From contig NZ_JAMHFY010000020.1 of assembly GCF_023897015.1 (NCBI RefSeq), forward strand, positions 33,749-97,748: a stretch of 64,000 nt of DNA, in the 5' to 3' direction. This DNA is from Desulfosporosinus nitroreducens (lineage in GTDB: Bacteria > Bacillota > Desulfitobacteriia > Desulfitobacteriales > Desulfitobacteriaceae). The notes beneath the pieces are model-generated. The model did not search any database, was not told where the DNA came from, and worked only from the letters and a program-made list of their open reading frames with translations. Shown piece by piece: positions 50,997 to 59,506 of the stretch. Position numbers and translations under genes: made by a program. Every line of letters begins with the position of its first letter. The stretch's first letter is position 1.

Positions 50997-51686
50997 TTAA
51001 GCGTAAATTTTATCTTCATATTCTTTTGAGGTTAAGGCAATGTTGAGATTGCCGTTGCGACATCTTAGTTCGTCCAGGAATTCTTTTTGATTGATCGACT
51101 GCTTTAAATTAAGGTTAAAGACCACTTCAAAAAGGGTCCCGAAATTACTGGTTTTAACACGTTTTACATTCCAAGAATTAGCATAGGTGTTGAGGATATC
51201 ATCAAATAGTCCTTGAAAGTTTAGATTTTCTGGAACGGTAATTTTCAAGTTCATAGCATTCGACCTTGGGTTGGGAAAGTTTGTGTAATAAAGCAGGACC
51301 ATGACTGAACATAAGATTACGGCAAACAGGGCTGCATAGAGGATATAACCCATTCCGCACGCTAACCCTACTGCCAAAGTGAAGAAGACATAGGCAATAT
51401 CCTTCGGTTCACCGGGAGCACTTCTGAAACGAATCAGGCTAAAGGCACCGGCCAGACTAAAGGCTCTGGCCACGTTATCCCCAATCAACAAAATGATGAC
51501 GGAAATGATGGCCGGTAACATGATCAAGGTGATAGTGAAACCTGCAGAATAACCCTCTTTTTTATGGGTCTGGAGATAAACGAGGCTGATGAACAGACCT
51601 ATTGCTAAGGCTGAACATAAAACTGCCAGAGAACTCATTAACGTAAGGGAATCTCCACTGGTGGAGGCTAGTATTGTTTCTAACAT
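50997..51686 (-). CDS. DUF4956 membrane protein
   Basis: This 229-residue protein has four predicted membrane helices (about 18-40, 50-75, 95-115, 118-140), the family signature GAFSLIRFRSAPGEPKDIAY between helices 2 and 3, and a cytosolic alpha/beta C-terminal domain. AAAGGAG sets the start at 51686. It lies 24 bases after the VTC gene and 13 bases before the beta-helix lipoprotein gene. DUF4956 proteins commonly accompany bacterial VTC-domain polymerases; the likely role is as membrane partner of that enzyme (inference). Confidence 0.88.
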   Translation of the reverse strand: MLETILASTSGDSLTLMSSLAVLCSALAIGLFISLVYLQTHKKEGYSAGFTITLIMLPAIISVIILLIGDNVARAFSLAGAFSLIRFRSAPGEPKDIAYVFFTLAVGLACGMGYILYAALFAVILCSVMVLLYYTNFPNPRSNAMNLKITVPENLNFQGLFDDILNTYANSWNVKRVKTSNFGTLFEVVFNLNLKQSINQKEFLDELRCRNGNLNIALTSKEYEDKIYA

Positions 51687-51710
51687 TAGGTTGGCTCCTT
51701 TCAAACACAT

Positions 51711-52451
51711 TTAATAATTGACACATTGGCTTGGATAAAGGTGGGGGCAGGCGTTTTGGTATTCTTGGCCATATTTTGAAAAGCCGGTGCGGTAGATGAA
51801 TAGATCCGATAAAATTTTAGATAACCACATTGGTACAGCATTGGAGATTTTAACTTCCATTAAATACTTCCCTTTGTCTAAGAGCTGTTCCCCATAACTA
51901 GCTTTTTCCAAACTCAACTCAGTTCTGCGGGTCGTAATGTCGTAATCAAAGGTTACTCGAAAATCCTTATCCGCTTTTCCGAAAAACGCCAGTCGTTTAT
52001 AGCTAATGTAAACCGCTGGAGCAACGTCGTTGTGACTTAAAAAATACTCTATTTCATTGACGACCTGTTGGGTCATAGTGTTCATCGTAACAGGACGTTT
52101 CCCGAAGTTTATAAAATCATCGGCTTCTTTTAACGTTAGGACAGCACGTCTCTTATTGACGATGCCACCGATTTTCTTTTTTAGTTCTAAGAACACCTTG
52201 TCATTGGATGATGTTGGGACGAAGTAGCTTCTCAAACGAAGTTTTTCTTTGTAATAGGGTTTAGAAAGAGAGTGCCGAATTAAATTGTGGTCACTAGTAT
52301 CGTAATAAAGATTGTAAATGCTGTACTCCTTTCCGTTTTGGCAATGATCATCAGGGTTCATGTACTCTAACAGTTTGGGAATCAGAGTATCTAACTGTGC
52401 TTGTGTAAGCATAAATTTCATTTCGTAGCGTTTAAAAGCGGTTATCGCCAT
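51711..52451 (-). CDS. VTC-domain (polyphosphate polymerase-like) protein
   Basis: This 246-residue protein has the VTC catalytic tunnel fold. Basic and acidic landmarks are FKRYEMKFMLT at the start, YSIYNLYYDT, KLRLRSY, FLELKKKIGGIVNKRR and, near the end, YLMEVKISNAVPMWL. These Lys/Arg/Glu residues match the polyphosphate/nucleotide-binding tunnel of yeast Vtc4. The ATG at 52451 lies behind AAAGGAG with longer-than-usual spacing; a GTG at 52460 is possible. It is the first gene of the operon with DUF4956 and the beta-helix lipoprotein, an arrangement seen in many Firmicutes. Confidence 0.87.
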   Translation of the reverse strand: MAITAFKRYEMKFMLTQAQLDTLIPKLLEYMNPDDHCQNGKEYSIYNLYYDTSDHNLIRHSLSKPYYKEKLRLRSYFVPTSSNDKVFLELKKKIGGIVNKRRAVLTLKEADDFINFGKRPVTMNTMTQQVVNEIEYFLSHNDVAPAVYISYKRLAFFGKADKDFRVTFDYDITTRRTELSLEKASYGEQLLDKGKYLMEVKISNAVPMWLSKILSDLFIYRTGFSKYGQEYQNACPHLYPSQCVNY

Positions 52452-52651
52452 TTTGCTCACGTTCTCCTTTTTTGAATCTCTTGGCGTTTCCAAGGAAACA
52501 ATTTTTTGATCTGTAGTAAGTATATAAAGCCTTGCTGAAATATGGCTGAAGGCTAACTGAATAAATGCTTAATATTTTTTATTAGGAAAAGGGCAATAAT
52601 CCAAGAAGCAACCCGTCAAGCGGTTAATTGATTTCTGCAGGGAAAGAAGCA

Positions 52652-52697
52652 GGGAGTGTCGCTGACTACATTTTTAAAAGTAGTCAGCGACACTCCC
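52652..52697. terminator. Perfect 18-bp stem between the M48 and VTC genes
   Basis: The arms GGGAGTGTCGCTGACTAC (52652-52669) and its exact complement (52680-52697) flank a 10-base AT loop. It is 50 bases beyond the M48 stop on the minus strand and probably ends that transcript. The 200 bases between it and the VTC start hold the VTC operon promoter region. Confidence 0.65.
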
Positions 52698-52746
52698 ATT
52701 TCTTTTGGATCTCCCCATCGTCATGGTTGTTAGGCAGTGTTAATCC

Positions 52747-53994
52747 TTATTCCTCTTCTAAGGTGTTTATTCTGGCTAGCGCTGGTGGATGGCTGTAGCT
52801 GAACCAGACGATAAAGCGGGGAGGAGATAAGTCGGATAAACTCGTGCGGGCCAGGTTTTGTTGCAACTGGATTTCTGCATTGAGGTCTCCGGTGAGTTCG
52901 AGAGAAAAACGATCCGCACTTTCTTCAATTTCTCTGGATATTGCATTTTGGAGAGGATTGCTTACAAAGAGAAGAAGGAGAAGAGCCAGTTGTAACGCTG
53001 CCCAGAGTTGAGGCGGTTTTTTGCTGGTTTTAGGCAACCATGGTTTTAACAGGACAGCCAATAAACCGAAGACAATGAAACCGCCAATGATACCGTAGAA
53101 AAGCCCAGAGATGATATCGTTATGTCGCCAATGTCCCATCTCGTGAGCAATAACGGCTTTGACCTCAGGTAAAGAATAATTATCTAAGAGGGTATCGTAT
53201 ATGACAATTCGTTTAGTAGTTCCCACTCCGGCAAAATAAGCATTAGCTAAGGTTGTCTGCTTGCTGGCGTCCATCACCAGAACTTCACTAATGTCCAGTC
53301 CGGCCTGTTGGGCTAGATCATCTACCATGGTAACGACAGCGGAATCGGGTAAGGGTTCAAAATGGTTGAAGAGCGGAGATATAACTATTGGCCAACAAAG
53401 ATGCGCTATAACGAGCCAGAGACTAAATAGAAAAGCACAGACCAGCCACCAATAGCGTGTTAACCTGTTGACCAACCAGAAAAATATGAGCCCTCCCGCA
53501 AGAGAAATAAGGAGCTCGATTCCGGCATTTTTAAAATAGTCAATCCACCAAGCACTCTGATTTTGAGTACTGAAACCCCAGACTTTTTGCCAGTGGTACC
53601 CGGCATAATATGAAAAAGGCAGGGATGAAATTTTGAACAGAGTCCAAATACTCAGGATGGATAATCCAGAGACTAACAAATAATTCCTGCTAATCTTCCG
53701 AAGGCGCTCAAAGAAAGTCTGTCCCACTGAACTAAAGAGCAGATAAAATAAAAGGATGGTCTGGAAGAAGAACTTTATTATATAGAGGATACGCGGTGTT
53801 GAATTGTATATTCTAGCCTTTTTAGCTATTTCTAGTGAAAAAAACTCACTCACAGAAGGATCTATAGGTCCTGGAAAGATGGCTGACCAAAGATATAAAG
53901 AGGCAAAAGTCGCTGCCAATCCTATAAGGAGAAACCAGCCGATTTTGGCTTGTCGTGCGCTGCTCTTAAGATCAATCATTCTAGAATTCTCCAC
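52747..53994 (-). CDS. M48-family zinc metalloprotease (Ste24/CAAX protease-like)
   Basis: This 415-residue membrane protease has the zinc motif HEMGH (His284, Glu285, His288), a third ligand Glu in ESADRFSLELTG, and six to seven membrane helices, including an N-terminal pair. The segment WALPLxSW-like LSSLPFSYYAGYHWQKVWGFS and DASKQTTLANAYFAGVGTTKRIVIYDTL are Ste24 hallmarks. In bacteria, which lack CAAX proteins, such enzymes degrade or trim membrane proteins. It is a single gene divergent from PFOR. Confidence 0.9.
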   Translation of the reverse strand: MENSRMIDLKSSARQAKIGWFLLIGLAATFASLYLWSAIFPGPIDPSVSEFFSLEIAKKARIYNSTPRILYIIKFFFQTILLFYLLFSSVGQTFFERLRKISRNYLLVSGLSILSIWTLFKISSLPFSYYAGYHWQKVWGFSTQNQSAWWIDYFKNAGIELLISLAGGLIFFWLVNRLTRYWWLVCAFLFSLWLVIAHLCWPIVISPLFNHFEPLPDSAVVTMVDDLAQQAGLDISEVLVMDASKQTTLANAYFAGVGTTKRIVIYDTLLDNYSLPEVKAVIAHEMGHWRHNDIISGLFYGIIGGFIVFGLLAVLLKPWLPKTSKKPPQLWAALQLALLLLLFVSNPLQNAISREIEESADRFSLELTGDLNAEIQLQQNLARTSLSDLSPPRFIVWFSYSHPPALARINTLEEE

Positions 53995-54164
53995 CTTTGA
54001 ATGTAAAACTTCTTTTTCTTATTATAATCCTTTTTAGTGCATGCGGTAATCAGCATGTTTATTACTAAAATCTTTTTTTTATTGAAAAAAATGTATGAGA
54101 GTCATCCAGTTACGAATACTAATTCAAGCTTACGATTTAAAGTTTATTTGAGGAGGTTCTTAGT

Positions 54165-57100
54165 GTGGCCAAGAAAATGAAAACAATGGATGGGAACCAG
54201 GCCGCAGCAGAAGCATCTTATGCTCTGACTGAGGTTGCAACCATCTTCCCGATTACGCCTTCTTCTCCGATGGCTGAGGGAGTCGACGAATGGGCAGCAC
54301 ATGGTAAAATGAATTTATTTGACCAACCGGTAAGAGTTGTAGAGATGCAATCCGAGTCTGGAGCTTCAGCCGCACTGCACGGCTCACTCCAAGCTGGAGC
54401 CTTAACCACAACCTATACGGCTTCCCAAGGCTTACTGCTTATGATTCCTGAAATGTATAAATTAGTTGGAAATTTAGTGCCGGCAGTATTCCATGTCACA
54501 GCCAGAGCTTTATCAACACATGCCTTGTCAATTTTTGGGGATCATCAAGATATCAATGCTGCTCGGCAAACTGGTTTTACAATGATTTGCGCCAATAATG
54601 TTCAAGAAGCGATGGACTTAGGTTTTGTTTCGCACCTTTCTGCTATTAAGTCACGGGTTCCAGTTTTACACTTTTTTGATGGGTTCAGAACCTCACATGA
54701 AGTACAAAAAATCGAGACGACAAGTTATGATGAAATTGCTAAGCTGGTGGACTATGAAAAAATTCAGGAATTTAGGGACAGGGCTTTAAATCCAAACCAT
54801 CCAGTACTCAGAGGTACTGCCCAAAATCCAGACATTTATTTTCAAGGGCGAGAAGTTTCAAATCCCTTCTTTGACGCTGTACCAGATATCGTCGAAGACT
54901 ACTTCAAAGAGATTAAGAAAATTACTGGACGCGAGTATCATCCCTTCCAGTACTATGGTGACCCTGAGGCCGAAAACATCATTGTAGCTATGGGCTCTGT
55001 TTGTAATACTATCGAAGAAACGATTGACTTCATGGCGCAAAGGGGAGAAAAGGTTGGCCTGATTAAAGTTCATCTATATCGGCCTTTTTCTAAAAAATAC
55101 TTCTTTGATGTCCTGCCTAAATCTGTTAAGAAGATCTCGGTCCTTGACCGAACGAAGGAACCAGGCTCGACAGGTGAACCTTTATATCTCGATGTTTTAC
55201 AAATGTTTAACCATGAGACTACAAGGCCAATCATCGTAGGGGGACGGTATGGCTTAGGTTCTAGAGATACTACTCCCTCCCAAATTCTGGCCACTTACCA
55301 AAATCTGAAGAAGGCTCAGCCCAAAGATCACTTTACTGTCGGCATTGTTGATGACGTAAGCCACACTTCCTTACCAATAGAGGAGACCATTGATGCTTCG
55401 CCAGAAGGGACAATTCGATGTAAGTTCTGGGGACTTGGCTCTGATGGTACGGTTGGTGCGAATAAAAGCGCGATAAAAATTATCGGAGATAATACCGACC
55501 TTAATGTTCAAGGTTACTTTGAATATGACAGTAAGAAATCCGGCGGGACTACAATATCACACCTGCGTTTTGGCAGGCAACCCATCAAATCCTCTTATCT
55601 AGTCTTTGATGCGGATTATATTGCTTGCCATAATAAGTCATTTATTTATCACTATGACCTTCTGAGAGGCCTAAAAAAAGGCGGAACCTTTGTTCTAAAC
55701 TGTCCTTGGCGAGCTGATGAACTGGAAGATCATCTGCCAGCTTCACTAAAACGTCATATTGCAAAAAATAATATCAGTTTCTATATCATTGATGCCATTT
55801 CCATTGCAGGAGAAATCGGACTCGGTGGACGCATCAACATGGTCATGCAGGCTGCTTTTTTTAAGTTAGCGAAGGTGATTCCTGTCGAGGATGCAATTCG
55901 ATACCTTAAAGACTCTATTCAGAAAGTCTACGGCAAAAAGGGGTCAAATATTGTAGAGATGAATCATAAGGCTGTCGACCGTGGAATTAATGCCTTACAT
56001 AAAGTAGAGGTCCCAGCTTCATGGGCTGAGGTTCCTGATGAGGATATGCCAATTAAGGTAGAGCCAGACTTTATTAAAAACATTCAACGGCCTATGGCCC
56101 GTCATGAGGGAGAAGACCTGCCGACCAGTGCTTTTGTTGGTGTTGAAGATGGTACTTTCCCGCTAAGCACAACTCGATATGAAAAACGGGGGATCGCAGT
56201 TTATATACCCGAATGGCAAATCGATAAATGTATTCAGTGTAATCAGTGTTCCTATGTCTGTCCCCATGCCACCATTCGGCCCTTCCTCTTGGATGACAGG
56301 GAGCTTGAAAAAGCACCTGATACCTTCAAAACAAAGAAGCCAATTGGCAAAGGGCTGGAAGGTTACCACTATCGAATTCAGGTCACACCCCTTGATTGTA
56401 CAGGGTGTTCAAACTGTGCCGACGTTTGTCCTGCACCAGGGAAAGCGATTATTATGAAACCTGCTGATCATGAGATTGAAATGGAATCAGAAAACTGGGA
56501 ATATGCGATTAAAAACGTCACTGAAAAACGCCATCTCATGGATGTTAAGACCTTAAAAGGAAGTCAATTTGCCCAGCCGTTGCTTGAGTTCAATGGTGCT
56601 TGTCCAGGGTGTGGTGAGACACCTTATGCCCGGCTTATTACTCAGTTGTATGGTGACCGTATGGTAATTGCCAACGCCACGGGTTGTTCCTCCATCTGGG
56701 GCGGAAGCGCACCCTCTATTCCGTATACGGTTAATGCTGAAGGGAAAGGACCCGCTTGGATGAGTCCGCTCTTTGAGGATAATGCCGAGTTCGGCTATGG
56801 AATATATCTTGGCTCGAAGCAAATTCGAGCAAAAATAGCTCAGCTGATGCAACAAGGCTTAGAGAGTCCTCTTAACGAAAACATTAAAGAAACCTTCCGA
56901 GAATGGCTGGAAAATATGGAGGATGGAGAAGGTTCAAAGAGAGCATCGAGCCGAGTACTTGAAGCGATGAAAAACGAAGATGTCGCTGGCAATCCTCTTC
57001 TTCGCGAAATCAAGGAGAAGAAGGATTATCTCATCAAACCTTCTGTTTGGATTTTTGGCGGGGATGGCTTTGCTTATGATATTGGTTACAATGGAATAGA

Positions 57101-57692
57101 CCATGTCATAGCGAGCGGGGATGATGTTAATATCCTAATAATGGATACTGAGGTTTACTCCAACACGGGGGGACAAGCCTCAAAGGCAACTCAGACGGCA
57201 GCCATCGCAAAATTTGCAGCTTCAGGGAAAAAGGTTCGTAAAAAGGATCTTGGACTAATGGCTACGACCTATGGGTATGTCTATGTTGCTCAAATTGCTA
57301 TGGGAGCCAATATGAATCAAACGATTAAAGCGATTGCAGAAGCAGAAAGTTATCGCGGACCGTCTATCATAATTGCCTATGCTACTTGTGTCAACCATGG
57401 GGTCAAATCCGGTATGGGCACGAGTATCTTTGAACAGAAAAAGGCAGTTGAAGCAGGATACTGGCATCTTTGGAGACATGACCCTCGTCTTAAAGATCAA
57501 GGCAAGAATCCTTTTGTTCTTGACTCGAAAGAACCCACTGCTTCTTTCCAAGATTTCTTAAAAGGCGAAATCCGTTACTCTTCTCTCATGAACGTATTCC
57601 CAGATGTCGCTCAAGAGATGTTCGATGCGGCTGAAGGGCACGCTCGAGAAAAATATCAGACCTTAAAGCGTTTTGCGGAAATGCAATATTGA
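54165..57692 (+). CDS. nifJ: Pyruvate:ferredoxin (flavodoxin) oxidoreductase
   Basis: This 1175-residue single-chain enzyme converts pyruvate and CoA to acetyl-CoA, CO2 and reduced ferredoxin. The order is: pyrimidine-binding domain (SYALTEVATIFPITPSSPMA), transketolase-C-like domain with GRYGLGSRDTTPSQ, gamma domain, a two-[4Fe-4S] ferredoxin insert (CIQCNQCSYVC from Cys689, CTGCSNCADVC from Cys745), then the thiamine-diphosphate domain with the Cys of CPGCGETPY, GDGFAYDIGYNG and NTGGQASK. It starts at a GTG behind GAGGAGG. The length is normal. It supplies the same reduced ferredoxin pool that CO dehydrogenase feeds. Confidence 0.97.
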   Translation: MAKKMKTMDGNQAAAEASYALTEVATIFPITPSSPMAEGVDEWAAHGKMNLFDQPVRVVEMQSESGASAALHGSLQAGALTTTYTASQGLLLMIPEMYKLVGNLVPAVFHVTARALSTHALSIFGDHQDINAARQTGFTMICANNVQEAMDLGFVSHLSAIKSRVPVLHFFDGFRTSHEVQKIETTSYDEIAKLVDYEKIQEFRDRALNPNHPVLRGTAQNPDIYFQGREVSNPFFDAVPDIVEDYFKEIKKITGREYHPFQYYGDPEAENIIVAMGSVCNTIEETIDFMAQRGEKVGLIKVHLYRPFSKKYFFDVLPKSVKKISVLDRTKEPGSTGEPLYLDVLQMFNHETTRPIIVGGRYGLGSRDTTPSQILATYQNLKKAQPKDHFTVGIVDDVSHTSLPIEETIDASPEGTIRCKFWGLGSDGTVGANKSAIKIIGDNTDLNVQGYFEYDSKKSGGTTISHLRFGRQPIKSSYLVFDADYIACHNKSFIYHYDLLRGLKKGGTFVLNCPWRADELEDHLPASLKRHIAKNNISFYIIDAISIAGEIGLGGRINMVMQAAFFKLAKVIPVEDAIRYLKDSIQKVYGKKGSNIVEMNHKAVDRGINALHKVEVPASWAEVPDEDMPIKVEPDFIKNIQRPMARHEGEDLPTSAFVGVEDGTFPLSTTRYEKRGIAVYIPEWQIDKCIQCNQCSYVCPHATIRPFLLDDRELEKAPDTFKTKKPIGKGLEGYHYRIQVTPLDCTGCSNCADVCPAPGKAIIMKPADHEIEMESENWEYAIKNVTEKRHLMDVKTLKGSQFAQPLLEFNGACPGCGETPYARLITQLYGDRMVIANATGCSSIWGGSAPSIPYTVNAEGKGPAWMSPLFEDNAEFGYGIYLGSKQIRAKIAQLMQQGLESPLNENIKETFREWLENMEDGEGSKRASSRVLEAMKNEDVAGNPLLREIKEKKDYLIKPSVWIFGGDGFAYDIGYNGIDHVIASGDDVNILIMDTEVYSNTGGQASKATQTAAIAKFAASGKKVRKKDLGLMATTYGYVYVAQIAMGANMNQTIKAIAEAESYRGPSIIIAYATCVNHGVKSGMGTSIFEQKKAVEAGYWHLWRHDPRLKDQGKNPFVLDSKEPTASFQDFLKGEIRYSSLMNVFPDVAQEMFDAAEGHAREKYQTLKRFAEMQY

Positions 57693-57724
57693 TAAACCGC
57701 TCTTAGGAGTTTACCTGATAGCAT

Positions 57725-57765
57725 GTATGAAGGCATGTCAATCTAAAGTTGGCATGCTTTCATAC
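57725..57765 (+). terminator. Hairpin after PFOR
   Basis: The 17-base arms at 57725-57741 and 57749-57765 are complementary with two G-U pairs and a 7-base loop, 33 bases after the PFOR stop. No U-run follows, but it is the first strong structure after the gene. Confidence 0.6.
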
Positions 57766-57769
57766 CTTT

Positions 57770-57960
57770 ATACCTTCAAACGCGCACTCCGGCTATGCGG
57801 GAGTGCCTTTTTAGTGTATATGGGACTAAAACTATTGAAAAATTTGCATGCCGCCTCCTTGGGGTAAGTCGTGCGTGGTTAAAACGGTTTTTTGTTTTAC
57901 TTACTAGTCATCTTATTATAAAATTAAAACTATTCAAACAATATGTAAGGATTTTGATTA
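57770..57960 (+). pseudogene. Probable relic of a LysE/RhtB-type exporter
   Basis: FKRALRLCGSAFLVYMGLK matches the conserved third-helix region of LysE/RhtB exporters (the LKxxGAAYLxYLG pattern). Then, after a frameshift near 57865, SRAWLKRFFVLLTSHL matches the following conserved 'FxxGFLxNLxNP' region. The hairpin at 57784-57812 lies inside the first match (GCACTCC/GGAGTGC plus Us), so it could be an accidental structure in former coding sequence. Only about 60 codons remain. Confidence 0.42.
57784..57812 (+). terminator. Terminator-like hairpin, possibly within a gene relic
   Basis: GCACTCC (57784-57790) and GGAGTGC (57800-57806) with a five-U run after one C. By form it is an intrinsic terminator; by content it may be LysE-derived codons. 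It could serve as the second terminator of PFOR either way. Confidence 0.5.
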
Positions 57961-58070
57961 GTTGTCCTGTGTTATGAAAACATTCTTTGCTAAATAAGTA
58001 AGCTTATCTAATAAGTTTCTAATTATAACAGTGCCATCATTCTATCTGTTAATGCTCTTCAAAAGTGAAT

Positions 58071-59096
58071 GGTGTAGCCACAGATCAACTCGTTTTGGCC
58101 GCTCGCAAAGAGCTTGTTGGTAAGAATGGATTACCTCTCATTAAATAGACAGTATTTCATCATTTGCTCAAGTCCAATGGCCGCTTGAACCTAGTCGCCC
58201 GGTTTTTAGCGATCTACCAGCGTACAGGACTGCGGTGGCTGGTGCGAAAGTCCCGTATCTTAAAACCTTTCCCATCCAACTTAGAAGCTAAAGAGAAGCT
58301 TCTGCCGGATATTCAAGGAGGACGCCCTTTTCGTCAAGAGGTTTCCCAGAGAATTCCCGTGGAGAATCCGCAAAGACGTGTTGCTTATTTTACAGGGTGT
58401 ATGACAAATTACGTTTTTCAAAACACAGGAAGATCTGTACTCAACGTGCTTAAAGAAAACAAAGTGGAAGTCTTTATTCCGGAGCAGGTGTGTTGTGGGG
58501 TGCCCGCGGAGGCCAGTGGGGATGAAGAGACAATGTTGCATCTGGCTGCAGAAAATGTTAAAAATTCACAAAATTACAGGTTGACTCGATTATTACGGGA
58601 TTGTCCAAGTTGCGGGGTGGCGCTCCAAGAGTATGGGGAAAAATTAGGGACTGAAGAAGCCAAAGCATTTAGTTCTAAAGTTAAAGATATTACTCAATTC
58701 CTCATACAAGATATTGAACTCAAAATCCCCAAAAATAATGTCCCGGTTACAGTAACTTATCATGATCCCTGCCATGCCATTAGGGGACTAAAGATCCAAA
58801 AAGAACCGCGTGAACTTCTTAAAAAGATCCCGGGTCTTTCACTTAAAGAAATGAACGGAACGACCCAATGTTGTGGTTCTGCAGGTTCCTTCAATTTATC
58901 TTATTATCAGCTCTCTATGCAGATCCTTGATAAGAAACTTAATAATATCAGAGATACGGGGGCTGAAGTGGTGGCGACTGCTTGTCCGGCCTGTGAGATG
59001 CAGATTGGGCATGGAGTTCGCAAAAATCAACTGACGCAAAAAGTAATGCACCCGATTGAGCTGCTAAGTCAGGCTTACTTGATTGGAGGTAAATAA
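58071..59096 (+). pseudogene. GlcF/LldE-like Fe-S subunit, 5'-truncated and with an in-frame TAG
   Basis: The frame encodes the second half of a glycolate oxidase/lactate dehydrogenase Fe-S subunit. It has two CCG domains with TGCMTNY, EQVCCGVPAEASGD, DCPSCG, HDPCHAIRGL, TQCCGSAGSFN and ACPACEMQIGHG. Upstream, GVATDQLVLAARKELVGKNG is family sequence in the same frame, but a TAG at 58146-58148 interrupts it. The N-terminal pair of [4Fe-4S] motifs (about 80 residues) is gone. A 310-residue product could only start at a TTG at 58164, which has no ribosome binding site. It is most likely non-functional. Confidence 0.78.
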
Positions 59097-59119
59097 AATA
59101 CTAATCTATTGAGGAGGTT

Positions 59120-59359
59120 CTTATTGTTGTTCGGTGCTGAGCTTGTTGGTCAACAACTATTGATCAATGGTAACGTAACACGGTTACCCTGGATAGAGTT
59201 TTAAATGAAACAAGCGGTTAGATCTTGGGTTCAACCAACAATATGGTCATCATGCCCTACACCTCGGCGATAAAAACACTGGGCGTGAGAAACATTACAA
59301 GTGTCGATGTGTATATGAGCGATGCCAACGAGTCAGAGAGTATTTTTAGACACGTTTAG
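59120..59359 (+). pseudogene. Relic of a MacB-type ABC transporter permease (periplasmic core)
   Basis: Two frames carry pieces of a MacB/FtsX-type permease: FGAELVGQQLLINGN, then DRVLNETSG, a stop, and ILGSTNNMVIMPYTSAIKTL followed by GVRNITSVDVYMSDANESES. This is the pattern of the MacB periplasmic domain ('vG..l.ing..y.ViGv' then 'vivP.ttA...l'). There are at least two stops and one frameshift. No ATPase (MacB-type NBD) gene is adjacent. Confidence 0.68.
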
Positions 59360-59436
59360 ACTTCAAGATAAGGAGGCACTGCCTAGGATGATAGTGCGCA
59401 GTAAAAGAAGGACTGTGATGAACTGGCATTTGTAAA

Positions 59437-59463
59437 AGAACACTCTTCGAAGTGCTCTTTTTT
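59437..59463 (+). terminator. Terminator-like hairpin before the XPB helicase
   Basis: AGAACACT and AGTGCTCT fold around CTTCGA, with one G-U pair, followed by a U-run. It closes the relic region and insulates the helicase promoter. Confidence 0.65.
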
Positions 59464-59464
59464 A

Positions 59465-59473
59465 TGCTATAAT
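59465..59473 (+). promoter_or_regulatory. Extended -10 promoter of the helicase operon
   Basis: TGCTATAAT (59465-59473) is a perfect extended -10 element, 34 bases before the ATG. The -35 region overlaps the terminator U-run and is poor, as is usual with extended -10 promoters. Confidence 0.6.
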
Positions 59474-59506
59474 TATGACGAATTTAATCGGAAGAAGGAG
59501 ACCCTG

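Larger units (their letters stand above)
57693..58070. other. Gap after PFOR with hairpins and a gene relic
   Basis: It contains the 17-bp stem at 57725-57765, a terminator-like hairpin at 57784-57812 and a probable LysE relic (57770-57960), then about 100 AT-rich bases with nothing recognisable before the GlcF relic. Confidence 0.5.
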
